From Mesostigma viride (Eukaryota; Streptophyta; Mesostigmatophyceae; Mesostigmatales; Mesostigmataceae), in assembly GCA_009746045.1 (NCBI GenBank), contig RPFO01000213.1, positions 2,846,837 through 2,910,836 on the forward strand: DNA of 64,000 nucleotides. The letters are read 5' to 3'. A model generated the notes under the pieces. That model was not told the DNA's origin. It was given only the letters and a program-made list of their open reading frames with translations, and did not search any database. Positions 8,607-20,062 of this stretch are shown here, piece after piece. Every line of letters begins with the position of its first letter. The first letter of the stretch is position 1. Position numbers and translations under genes: made by a program.

Positions 8607-10009
8607 GGTTAAAGTTTGTGTGCAAGCATAAACCTCAGGCTGATGGGGGACCACCCATTTTCCATGCTAGGCCATGTGTTACTGAGTTCAGGGGCTCTAC
8701 AGAGCTGACAGAGGCTGAGCTTTATACTCCTGGTATTCAGCAAACGTCTCTCAAGGTGTTGCTTTCCTTGTTTTTGCATCAGCTTAATACAGGGAAGGAT
8801 TATGTGTGTAAAGCCACAGATATCAAAAGAGCCTTTCTAAAGGGGGACCCTGCCATAGCACAGCAGGTCTGGAGAGGTCAGGTATACGTGGTGAATACTC
8901 CTAAGGTGTGGCACAGGGATATTGTTCAACCCTTGTTGAGGCCAAACCTGGGGGTTGAAGGGTTGCAGTCAGCTCCAAAAATTTTTAGGCTGTCTGCACA
9001 GGAGGTATTCATGAAGCTAGGGGCCACCTATGATGACATTGACCCTTGCCTGTTTGTCATCCCACACCCTGATGGAATGATGATGTTTGTCTGGCATGGG
9101 GATGATCAGTTAATCTCAGGTCCTAGAGCTGCAGTGGATGCTTTCATAGCTCAGGTGTCTGCCAGTTTTGAGATTGGCAAGCAGCTAGAGCTGGGCAAGG
9201 AGCCAGTCAAGTTCTGTGGCATGATGCTTGAGTTGCTGCAGCAGCAGGGCAGCTGGGTTTGTTCCATGCAGGCCTCTGCTGAATACATTAAGTCTTGTCT
9301 GGATGTCCTGCCTGTTCACATCACCCCTGACATGTGCCCTACCATTAGAGGCAAGCTTGGTTGGCTATGTGCTACATGTGCACCCCACCTGGCTTTTGTG
9401 AGCAGGGTAGATGATGAGGTACTACAGGAGGTAGGAGCACGGGCAATCAAGCAGTTGTTGCATGATGGTCCACCTTTGATGCTTCACTCACTGGACCTGT
9501 TTACTCCCATTCACATCACGTGCATGATGGATAGTTCAATGGAGTCCAGGGTAGTTACCAAGGTTCAAGCCAGAGAGGCTGGATTGTTTTTCCTGCATAA
9601 CCAAGGTGGGAAGAAGTCACTAGTCTCCTGGTTCAGTAGATTGCACAAGAGGAAAGCTGTGAGTAGCAATGTAGCTGAATGCAGGGCTGTGGTATCTTCT
9701 GTCTTGCATGCAAGGTATCTCAATCACTTGCTGGTCTGGCTTCAACACCAGGCTGGTAGCTCTGCAGGAGTGAAAGCACATTTGCTGACTGACTCTCAAT
9801 CTATCATCTCTTTCCTTGCCAATCCTTTGGCTGTACACTCGGACCTGGATTGGATTGTGCTAAAACAGGAATGCAAGTACCTGGAGTCTAAAGCCCACGT
9901 CAGGGACAAAGACAATGCTGCAGATGCACTGACCAAGGTGCCACAAGCAGCAGGACCACAATACCAGGTCTTGTATGGGTTGATGAACCCTGGTTACAGT
10001 CTGAAGTGA
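8594..10009 (+). CDS. E1 reverse transcriptase-RNase H segment of Pol
   Basis: Copies the element RNA into DNA. Copia-type RT landmarks: EAELYTPGIQ, then TDIKRAFLKGD (motif A, near 8819), VEGLQSAP (equivalent of YGLKQAPR) and VWHGDDQLISG (9089) in place of the usual YVDD box. RNase H follows with the expected acidic set: Asp in MMDSSMESR, Glu in AECRAV, Asp in LTDSQSIISF (about 9783) and Asp in NAADALTKV. Conservation of all four suggests recent function. The stop at 10009 ends Pol. The start given is where the frame takes over after the frameshift, not an initiation codon. Confidence 0.85.
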   Translation, partial: AKKLRLKFVCKHKPQADGGPPIFHARPCVTEFRGSTELTEAELYTPGIQQTSLKVLLSLFLHQLNTGKDYVCKATDIKRAFLKGDPAIAQQVWRGQVYVVNTPKVWHRDIVQPLLRPNLGVEGLQSAPKIFRLSAQEVFMKLGATYDDIDPCLFVIPHPDGMMMFVWHGDDQLISGPRAAVDAFIAQVSASFEIGKQLELGKEPVKFCGMMLELLQQQGSWVCSMQASAEYIKSCLDVLPVHITPDMCPTIRGKLGWLCATCAPHLAFVSRVDDEVLQEVGARAIKQLLHDGPPLMLHSLDLFTPIHITCMMDSSMESRVVTKVQAREAGLFFLHNQGGKKSLVSWFSRLHKRKAVSSNVAECRAVVSSVLHARYLNHLLVWLQHQAGSSAGVKAHLLTDSQSIISFLANPLAVHSDLDWIVLKQECKYLESKAHVRDKDNAADALTKVPQAAGPQYQVLYGLMNPGYSLK

Positions 10010-10392
10010 CTGGCACATTGTACATGTTAGCCCATGACCCCCTGCCTAATACTGCAGCTGAAAGGCTGCAGTGGCAGCTGGGTAGTTTTCTGACAGTGAG
10101 AAGCACTGGTCTAGAAAGTTGGGACATGATGAATGTGTTATTTATTGAATAAAATTTTGTGAGACACTTGTTTGGATGACCATGACATGCTGGGGCCTGG
10201 AGCACCCATCTCACTCAGTTAAGAAACCATGCTTGAGACATGGGGCCTTTTTAATGCATCTCTTGTACATGTGTGAGGTGACCTTTGGGTCCTAGTAGGT
10301 TATCTGACAGTTTTTTAAGGCATTGGGAATGGCTGCGTCCATTTGATGGCTATGTGTGTTTCTGTTGAAACCCAAAGAAAACTTAAAGTGGG
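10010..10392 (+). other. E1 3' untranslated region ending in a polypurine tract
   Basis: Non-coding stretch between the Pol stop and the right LTR. It ends with a purine-rich run, AAAGTGGG (10385-10392), the expected position of the plus-strand primer. Confidence 0.5.
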
Positions 10393-10771
10393 AGTTAGTC
10401 TAAGTCTCCCGCCTGTAGCCTAAGTGGACACGTGCCAGCACCGCCGGCGCCCAATTGGGTACTGGGACGGTGCTGGACTAGAACAGTCGTGGCATGGACA
10501 CGTGGCTGTACTCAGTATGTGATGAGCCGGTACCTCAGTACCGGGACTGTAGTTGTCATGTTAGGACTGACTAGATCAGGTTGTAACTGATAGGTTAGTC
10601 CGTCCAGGATCAGTAAGTTAGTTTAACTTACGCAAAGTCTGGCCAGCCATCGTTGACGGCTGGCCAGCAGTATATGTGCCACATTATCCTAATGCCAAGG
10701 TGTCTCGTCGTTCAAGCACACACACGCCATTTGGCAGTGCCCAAGCATTCCAAGCTTTGTGTTGCATAACT
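10393..10771 (+). repeat. Right LTR of E1 (inferred 379 bp)
   Basis: The 3' 101 bp are proven by the match to 3564-3664; the 5' boundary is inferred from the polypurine tract and the inverted ends AGTTA/TAACT. It contains a perfect 10-bp-arm hairpin (CTGGCCAGCC at 10639-10648, complement at 10658-10667). Confidence 0.6.
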
Positions 10772-10988
10772 GGCTGCACCTTTTGGTTACAGCATATATA
10801 AGGCAACTTGTCATTATATAACACAATTATTGACTTGAAACTCCTCGACCAATGCAAAAATTTGCCAAAACCTTCTATAAAACTATTTTGGGAAGTCCAC
10901 AGCATCCAAAAAACACATTTTTCAAATTTTCATTTAGGACAGACCTGCAGCCTCCCAAATCTTTCCTAACCCAAACAAACAACCCCCA
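10772..10988. other. Single-copy AT-rich spacer
   Basis: Joins E1 to the satellite. I see no gene or repeat in it. Confidence 0.5.
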
Positions 10989-13900
10989 TGTACGTGTTGT
11001 TGGCATTTATGTTATAAATGATGAGGATTCAGGCTCCCATGGTGTCATCATGGCCCATCTACGTGTTGTTGGCATTTATGTTATAAATGATGAGGATTCA
11101 GGCTCCCATGGTGTCATCATGGCCCGTAGACCTACGTACATGGTTGGCATTTAATTATGTAATTAATGATGAGGATTCAGGCTCCCATGGTGTCATCATG
11201 GCCCGTCTACGTACATGGATGTCAAGGAATAGTAAATGATGAGGATTCAGGCTCCCATGGTGTCATCATGGCTTGTCTACGTACATGGTTGGCATTTATG
11301 TAATTAATGAGGAGGATTCAGGCTCCCATGGTGTCTCCATGGCTGGCCTACGTACATGGATGTCAAGGAATAGTAAATCATGAGGATTCAGGCTCCCATG
11401 GTGTCATCATGGCTTGTCCACGTACATGGATGGCATGTATGTAATTAATGATGAGGATTCAGGCTCCCATGGTGTCATCATGGCTTGTCTACGTACATGA
11501 ATGGCATTTATGTAATTAATGATGAGGATTCAGGCTCCCATGGTGTCATCATTGCCCGTGTACGTACATGGATGGCATTTTTGTATATAATGATGAGGAT
11601 TCAGGCTCCCATGGTGTCATCATGGCCCGTCTACGTACATGGATGGCATTTATGTAATTAATGATGAGGATTCAGGCTCCCATGGTGTCATCATCGCCCG
11701 TCTACGTACATGGATGGCATTTATGTAATCAATGATGAGGATTCAGGCTCCCATGGTGTCATCATGGCTTGTCTACGTACATGGTTGGCATTTATGTAAT
11801 TAATGATGAGGATTCAGGCTCCCATGGTGTCATCATGGCCCGTCTACGTACCTGGATGTCAAGGAATAGTAAATGATGAGGATTCAGGCTCCCATGGTGT
11901 CATCATGGCTTGTCTACGTACATGGATGGCATTTATGTAATTAATGAGGAGGATTCAGGCTCCCATGGTGTCTCCATGGCTGGCCTACGTACATGGATGT
12001 CAAGGAATAGTAAATGATGAGGATTCAGGCTCCCATGGTGTCATCATGGCCTGTCTACGTACATGGATGGCATGTATGTAATTATTGATGAGGATTCAGG
12101 CTCCCATGGTGTCATCATCGCCTGTGTACGTACATGGATGGCATTTATGTAATTAATGATGAGGATTCAGGCCCATGGTGTCATCATGGCTTGTCTACGT
12201 ACATGGTTGGCATTTATGTAATTAATGAGGAGGATTCAGGCTCCCATGGGGTCATCATGGCTTGTCTACGTACATGGTTGGCATTTATGTAATTAATGAG
12301 GAGGATTCAGGCTCCCATGGTGTCTCCATGGCTGGCCTACGTACATGGATGTCAAGGAATAGTACATGATGAGGATTCAGGCTCCCATGGTGTCATCATG
12401 GCCCGTCTACGTACATGAATGGCATTTATGTAATTAATGATGAGGATTCAGGCTCCCATGGTGTCATCATGGCCCGTCTACGTACATGGATGGCATTTAT
12501 GTAATTAATGATGAGGATTCAGGCTCCCATGGGGTCATCATGGCTTGTCTACGTACATGGTTGGCATTTATGTAATTAATGAGGAGGATTCAGGCTCCCA
12601 TGGTGTCTCCATGGCTGGCCTACGTACATGGATGTCAAGGCATAGTAAATGATGAGGATTCAGGCTCCCATGGTGTCATCATGGCCTGTCTACGTACATG
12701 GATGGCATGTATATGTAATTAATGATGAGGATTCAGGCTCCCATGGTGTCATCATGGCCTGTCTACGTACATGGATGGCATGTATGTATTTAATGATGAG
12801 GATTCAGGCTCCCATGGTGTCATCATGGCCCGTCTACGTACATGGATGGCATTTATGTAATCAATGATGAGGATTCAGGCTCCCATGGTGTCATCATGGC
12901 TTGTCTACGTACATGGTTGGCATTTATGTAATTAATGATGAGGATTCAGGCTCCCATGGTGTCATCATGGCCCGTCTACGTACCTGGATGTCAAGGAATA
13001 GTAAATGATGAGGATTCAGGCTCCCATGGTGTAATCATGGCTTGTCTACGTACATGGTTGGCATTTATGTAATTAATGAGGAGGATTCAGGCTCCCATGG
13101 TGTCTCCATGGCTGGCCTACGTACATGGTTGGCATTTATGTAATTCATGAGGAGGATTTAGGCTCCCATGGTGTCATCATGGCTGGCCTACGTACATGGA
13201 TGGCATGTATTTTTTTAATGATGAGGATTCAGGCTCCCATGGTGTCATCATGGCCCGTCTACGTACATGGTTGGCATTTATGTAATTAATGATGAGGATT
13301 CAGGCTCCCATGGTGTCATCATGGCCCGTCTACGTACATGGATGTCAAGGAATAGTAAATGATGAGGATTCAGGCTCCCATGGTGTCATCATGGCTTGTC
13401 TACGTACATGGTTGGCATTTATGTAATTAACGAGGAGGATTCAGGCTCCCATGGTGTCTCCATGGCTGGCCTACGTACATGGATGTCAAGGAATAGTAAA
13501 TGATGAGGATTCAGGCTCCCATGGTGTCATCATGGCTTGTCTACGTACATGGTTGGCATTTATGTAATTAATGAGGAGGATTCAGGCTCCCATGGTGTGA
13601 CTCTCCATGGCTGGCCTACGTACATGGATGGCATTTATGTAATTAATGAGGAGGATTTAGGCTCCCATGGTGTCATCATCGCCCGTCTACGTACATGGAT
13701 GGCATTTATGTAATTAATGATGAGGATTCAGGCTCCCATGGTGTCATCATGGCCCGTCTACGTACATGGATGTCAAGGAATAGTAAATGATGAGGATTCA
13801 GGCTCCCATGGTGTCTCCATGGCCCGTCTACGTACATGAATGGCAAGTATGTAATTAATGATGAGGATTCAGGCTCCCATGGTGTCATCATGGCCCGTCT

Positions 13901-16900
13901 ACGTACATGGATGTCATTTATGTAATTAATGATGAGGATTCAGGCTCCCATGGTGTCATCATGGCCCGTCTACGTACATGGATGTCAAAGAAAAAAAAAT
14001 GATGAGGATTCAGGCTCCCATGGGGTCATCATGGCTTGTCTACGTACATGGATGGCATGTATGTAATTAATGAGGAGGATTCAGGCTCCCATGGTGTCTC
14101 CATGGCTGGCCTACGTACATGGATGTCAAGGAATAGTAAATCATGAGGATTCAGGCTCCCATGGTGTCATCATGGCTTGTCTACGTACATGAATGGCATT
14201 TATGTAATTAATGATGAGGATTCAGGCTCCCATGGTGTCATCATTGCCCGTGTACGTACATGGATGGCATTTTTGTATATAATGATGAGGATTCAGGCTC
14301 CCATGGTGTCATCATGGCCCGTCTACGTACATGGATGGCATTTATGTAATTAATGATGAGGATTCAGGCTCCCATGGTGTCATCATCGCCCGTCTACGTA
14401 CATGGATGGCATTTATGTAATCAATGATGAGGATTCAGGCTCCCATGGTGTCATCATGGCTTGTCTACGTACATGGTTGGCATTTATGTAATTAATGATA
14501 AGGATTCAGGCTCCCATGGTGTCATCATGGCCCGTCTACGTACCTGGATGTCAAGGAATAGTAAATGATGAGGATTCAGGCTCCCATGGTGTCATCATGG
14601 CTTGTCTACGTACATGGTTGGCATTTATGTAATTAATGAGGAGGATTCAGGCTCCCATGGTGTCTCCATGGCTGGCCTACGTACATGGATGTCAAGGAAT
14701 AGTAAATGATGAGGATTCAGGCTCCCATGGTGTCATCATGGCCTGTCTACGTACATGGATGGCATGTATGTAATTATTGATGAGGATTCAGGCTCCCATG
14801 GTGTCATCATCGCCTGTGTACGTACATGGATGGCATTTATGTAATTAATGATGAGGATTCAGGCCCATGGTGTCATCATGGCCTGTCTACGTACATGGTT
14901 GGCATTTATGTAATTAATGAGGAGGATTCAGGCTCCCATGGTGTCATCATGGCTTGTCTACGTACATGGTTGGCATTTATGTAATTAATGAGGAGGATTC
15001 AGGCTCCCATGGTGTCTCCATGGCTGGCCTACGTACATGGATGTCAAGGAATAGTAAATGATGAGGATTCAGGCTCCCATGGTGTCATCATGGCCCGTCT
15101 ACGTACATGAATGGCATTTATGTAATTAATGAGGAGGATTCAGGCTCCCATGGTGTCATCATGGCTTGTCTACGTACATGGTTGGCATTTATGTAATTAA
15201 TGAGGAGGATTCAGGCTCCCATGGTGTCTCCATGGCTGGCCTACGTACATGGATGTCAAGGAATAGTAAATGATGAGGATTCAGGCTCCCATGGTGTCAT
15301 CATGGCCTGTCTACGTACATGGATGGCATGTATGTAATTATTGATGAGGATTCAGGCTCCCATGGTGTCATCATCGCCTGTGTACGTACATGGATGGCAT
15401 TTATGTAATTAATGATGAGGATTCAGGCCCATGGTGTCATCATGGCTTGTCTACGTACATGGTTGGCATTTATGTAATTAATGAGGAGGATTCAGGCTCC
15501 CATGGGGTCATCATGGCTTGTCTACGTACATGGTTGGCATTTATGTAATTAATGAGGAGGATTCAGGCTCCCATGGTGTCTCCATGGCTGGCCTACGTAC
15601 ATGGATGTCAAGGAATAGTACATGATGAGGATTCAGGCTCCCATGGTGTCATCATGGCCCGTCTACGTACATGAATGGCATTTATGTAATTAATGATGAG
15701 GATTCAGGCTCCCATGGTGTCATCATGGCCCGTCTACGTACATGGATGGCATTTATGTAATTAATGATGAGGATTCAGGCTCCCATGGGGTCATCATGGC
15801 TTGTCTACGTACATGGTTGGCATTTATGTAATTAATGAGGAGGATTCAGGCTCCCATGGTGTCTCCATGGCTGGCCTACGTACATGGATGTCAAGGCATA
15901 GTAAATGATGAGGATTCAGGCTCCCATGGTGTCATCATGGCCTGTCTACGTACATGGATGGCATGTATATGTAATTAATGATGAGGATTCAGGCTCCCAT
16001 GGTGTCATCATGGCCTGTCTACGTACATGGATGGCATGTATGTATTTAATGATGAGGATTCAGGCTCCCATGGTGTCATCATGGCCCGTCTACGTACATG
16101 GATGGCATTTATGTAATCAATGATGAGGATTCAGGCTCCCATGGTGTCATCATGGCTTGTCTACGTACATGGTTGGCATTTATGTAATTAATGATGAGGA
16201 TTCAGGCTCCCATGGTGTCATCATGGCCCGTCTACGTACCTGGATGTCAAGGAATAGTAAATGATGAGGATTCAGGCTCCCATGGTGTAATCATGGCTTG
16301 TCTACGTACATGGTTGGCATTTATGTAATTAATGAGGAGGATTCAGGCTCCCATGGTGTCTCCATGGCTGGCCTACGTACATGGTTGGCATTTATGTAAT
16401 TCATGAGGAGGATTTAGGCTCCCATGGTGTCATCATGGCTGGCCTACGTACATGGATGGCATGTATTTTTTTAATGATGAGGATTCAGGCTCCCATGGTG
16501 TCATCATGGCCCGTCTACGTACATGGTTGGCATTTATGTAATTAATGATGAGGATTCAGGCTCCCATGGTGTCATCATGGCCCGTCTACGTACATGGATG
16601 TCAAGGAATAGTAAATGATGAGGATTCAGGCTCCCATGGTGTCATCATGGCTTGTCTACGTACATGGTTGGCATTTATGTAATTAACGAGGAGGATTCAG
16701 GCTCCCATGGTGTCTCCATGGCTGGCCTACGTACATGGATGTCAAGGAATAGTAAATGATGAGGATTCAGGCTCCCATGGTGTCATCATGGCTTGTCTAC
16801 GTACATGGTTGGCATTTATGTAATTAATGAGGAGGATTCAGGCTCCCATGGTGTGACTCTCCATGGCTGGCCTACGTACATGGATGGCATTTATGTAATT

Positions 16901-18026
16901 AATGAGGAGGATTTAGGCTCCCATGGTGTCATCATCGCCCGCCTACGTACATGGATGGCATTTATGTAATTAATGATGAGGATTCAGGCTCCCATGGTGT
17001 CATCATGGCCCGTCTACGTACATGGATGTCAAGGAATAGTAAATGATGAGGATTCAGGCTCCCATGGTGTCTCCATGGCCCGTCTACGTACATGAATGGC
17101 AAGTATGTAATTAATGATGAGGATTCAGGCTCCCATGGTGTCATCATGGCCCGTCTACGTACATGGATGTCATTTATGTAATTAATGATGAGGATTCAGG
17201 CTCCCATGGTGTCATCATGGCCCGTCTACGTACATGGATGTCAAAGAAAAAAAAAATGATGAGGATTCAGGCTCCCATGGGGTCATCATGGCTTGTCTAC
17301 GTACATGGATGGCATGTATGTAATTAATGAGGAGGATTCAGGCTCCCATGGTGTCTCCATGGCTGGCCTACGTACATGGATGTCAAGGAATAGTAAATCA
17401 TGAGGATTCAGGCTCCCATGGTGTCATCATGGCCCGTCTACGTACATGGATGGCATGTATGTAATTAATGATGAGGATTCAGGCTCCATTGGTGTCATCA
17501 TGGCTGGCCTACGTATGTACATGGATGTCAAAGAAAACAAAATGATGAGGATTCAGGCTCCCATGGTGTCATCATGGCCCGTCTACGTACATGGATGTCA
17601 AGGAATAGTAAATGATGAGGATTCAGGCTCCCATGGTGTCATCATGGCCTGTCTACGTACATGGATGGCATGTATGTATTTAATGATGAGGATTCAGGCT
17701 CCCATGGTGTCATCATGGCCCGTCTACGTACATGGATGTCAAGGAATAGTAAATGATGAGGATTCAGGCTCCCATGGTGTCATCATGGCCTGTCTACGTA
17801 CATGGATGGCATGTATGTAATTAATGATGAGGATTCAGGCTCCATTGGTGTCATCATGGCTGGCCTACGTATGTACATGGATGTCAAAGAAAAAAAATGA
17901 TGAGGATTCAGGCTCCCATGGTGTCATCATGGCCCGTCTACGTACATGGATGTCAAGGAATAGTAAATGATGAGGATTCAGGCTCCCATGGTGTCATCAT
18001 GGCCTGTCTACGTACATGGATGGCAT
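10989..18026. repeat. Satellite block 1: ~100 tandem 70/71-bp monomers with higher-order repeats
   Basis: Monomers share TACGTACATGG, GAGGATTCAGGCTCCCATGG and TGTCATCATGG. Several classes differ after TACATGG: GGCATTTATGTAATTAATG (71 bp), GTCAAGGAATAGTAAATG (70 bp) and GTCAAAGAAAAAAAAATG. The first monomers (10989-11120) are the most diverged, as at array edges. Higher-order structure is clear: the rare ATTATTGATG variant recurs at 12081, 14773 and 15337 (offsets 2692 and 564), and 12649-12867 equals 15905-16123 (offset 3256). Short frames on both strands are by-products of the repeat. Confidence 0.95.
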
Positions 18027-18575
18027 TTGCTGAGCTTCGCTCATTTTATATATGACGCGTGGACGGGCTCAAAGGGGACCGACCTGCCGTAGGTAGCGTA
18101 AGACTAGCGCTTGTCACGAGGGAACTGCACCGGCCGGCCCTTTTTGTGCCTAGGCTGAGTGTGGTTCCGGAGTGCAGGCCTAGGTAGCTTCTAACGTACG
18201 TCACTAGACCTTGTTACCTGCGCCAGCCGCCAGGCGTGGCGCAACTGTGATTGGCAGTCAGTACACCTTGTACCTGCGCCAGCCGGCAGGCCTGCGTGGC
18301 GCAATGTGAATGATAGTCAGTACTTAGAGTGGTGTAGGGGACGTAGGGAGGCCTCTTTTCAGCTCCCACCCACCCACCCACGCTGCTAAGAGGGGCAACA
18401 CCTTGTGTTCGAGTATGCTGGGCCCCCAGCATGGTGCTACAATAACCAACTTGATAATGATGTGCACTGAGTTTGAAGGTGTGGTATAGGCTGTCCGTAT
18501 AAAGCCTAGCACACAAAAATGTAAAATAAATGTTTCTCTTGGTGGGAAGGAACTCCAATGGACCAAAAACAAGAA
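18027..18575 (-). mobile_element. Dispersed ~0.55-kb element, copy A (minus relative to copies B)
   Basis: Interrupts a satellite monomer. Its reverse complement matches 19555-20062 in several blocks: the GGTCCATTGGAGT block, a GAGAAAC...TTTATT block, GCTGGG(G)CCCAGC, GGCCTCCCTACGT, CACCACTCTAAGTA, CCCCTTTGAGCCCG and ATAAAATGAGC. An AATAAA lies near one end when read on the plus strand (about 18530). No ORF. It could be a solo LTR or a short non-autonomous element; satellite bases around the insertion suggest only a very short target duplication. Confidence 0.65.
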
Positions 18576-19554
18576 ATGTATGTATGTATTTAATGATGAG
18601 GATTCAGGCTCCCATGGTGTCATCATGGCCCGTCTACGTACCTGGATGTCAAGGAATAGTAAATGATGAGGATTCAGGCTCCCATGGTGTAATCATGGCT
18701 TGTCTACGTACATGGTTGGCATTTATGTAATTAATGAGGAGGATTCAGGCTCCCATGGTGTCTCCATGGCTGGCCTACGTACATGGTTGGCATTTATGTA
18801 ATTCATGAGGAGGATTTAGGCTCCCATGGTGTCATCATGGCTGGCCTACGTACATGGATGGCATGTATTTTTTTAATGATGAGGATTCAGGCTCCCATGG
18901 TGTCATCATGGCCCGTCTACGTACATGGTTGGCATTTATGTAATTAATGATGAGGATTCAGGCTCCCATGGTGTCATCATGGCCCGTCTACGTACATGGA
19001 TGTCAAGGAATAGTAAATGATGAGGATTCAGGCTCCCATGGTGTCATCATGGCTTGTCTACGTACATGGTTGGCATTTATGTAATTAACGAGGAGGATTC
19101 AGGCTCCCATGGTGTCTCCATGGCTGGCCTACGTACATGGATGTCAAGGAATAGTAAATGATGAGGATTCAGGCTCCCATGGTGTCATCATGGCTTGTCT
19201 ACGTACATGGTTGGCATTTATGTAATTAATGAGGAGGATTCAGGCTCCCATGGTGTGACTCTCCATGGCTGGCCTATGTACATGGATGTCAAAGAAAAAA
19301 AAATGATGAGGATTCAGGCTCCCATGGTGTCATCATGGCTGGCCTACGTACATGGATGTCTCAAAACAAAAATGATGAGGATTCGGGCTCCCATGGTGTC
19401 ATCATGGCCCGTGTACGTACATGGATGGCATGTATGTAATTAATGATGAGGATTCAGGCTCCCATGGTGTCATCATGGCTGGCCTACGTACATGAATGGC
19501 ATTTATGTAATTAATGATGAGGATTCAGGCTCCCATGGTGTCATCATTGCCCGT
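18576..19554. repeat. Satellite block 2 (about 14 monomers)
   Basis: Same monomers as block 1. The variant order from about 18590 follows that near 12790-13600 and 16050-16850, so it is another copy of the same higher-order unit. Confidence 0.95.
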
Positions 19555-20062
19555 ATAGGTGCTGAAGCTAAGGTCCATTGGAGTGCCTTCCTACCAGAGA
19601 AACAAGTTTATTACAATAAGTGTGTGCAGGCTTTAACAGTTGAGCCTAGCCACACCCTCAAAATCATTGTACAAGTCATTGTCAAGTTAGGCCAGTTCAC
19701 CATGCTGGGGCCCAGCACATGCCCCCTTGGTCCAATCTTGTCCCCAACAGCAGCGAGGGTGGGTGGGTGGGAGCTGCAAAAAGGCCTCCCTACGTTCACC
19801 ACACCACTCTAAGTACGGTGTGAAAATGGAAAACAAAGCACATGTCTCAAGGCGCCGCGCCCCCCTCAATCAAGGGCGGGCACGGTTGCCAGTAGGCACT
19901 AGTACCGGCGCACCGCCGGTCCCTTTCTCTCTCTAGTCCTAAGTAACAACAAGCACCTAACATGGTGTAGGTGACGTACGGTAGAGCTACGCTACAGGCG
20001 GCAGATCGGCCCCCTTTGAGCCCGCCGCAACATAACTATAAAATGAGCAGATAGCTCAGAAA
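19555..20062 (+). mobile_element. Dispersed ~0.5-kb element, copy B1
   Basis: 508 bp starting ATAGGTGCTGAAGC and ending AGCTCAGAAA. Near-terminal GCTGAAGCT and AGCTCAG are an imperfect inverted pair. Related to copy A in opposite orientation and followed directly by copy B2. The satellite reads through cleanly (CCCGT|GTACGTAC) once B1+B2 are removed, so the pair entered this site as one event. Confidence 0.7.

Larger units (their letters stand above)
3564..10771 (+). mobile_element. Copia-like LTR retrotransposon 'E1' (plus strand)
   Basis: A 101-bp perfect direct repeat (3564-3664 and 10671-10771) bounds a 7.2-kb unit coding for Gag, integrase, protease-like, RT and RNase H segments in that order. 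The right LTR probably runs 10393-10771: it follows a purine-rich tract (AAAGTGGG) and has AGTTAG...ATAACT ends, like E4. The left LTR keeps only its last 101 bp because LINE sequence abuts it, so the upstream part and any target-site duplication are lost or outside the window. The coding region has five apparent single-base losses. Confidence 0.8.

Noticed and set aside
10989..18026. Repeat array resembling CRISPR
   Set aside because: Whole monomers repeat with no unique spacers and the host is eukaryotic; it is a satellite.
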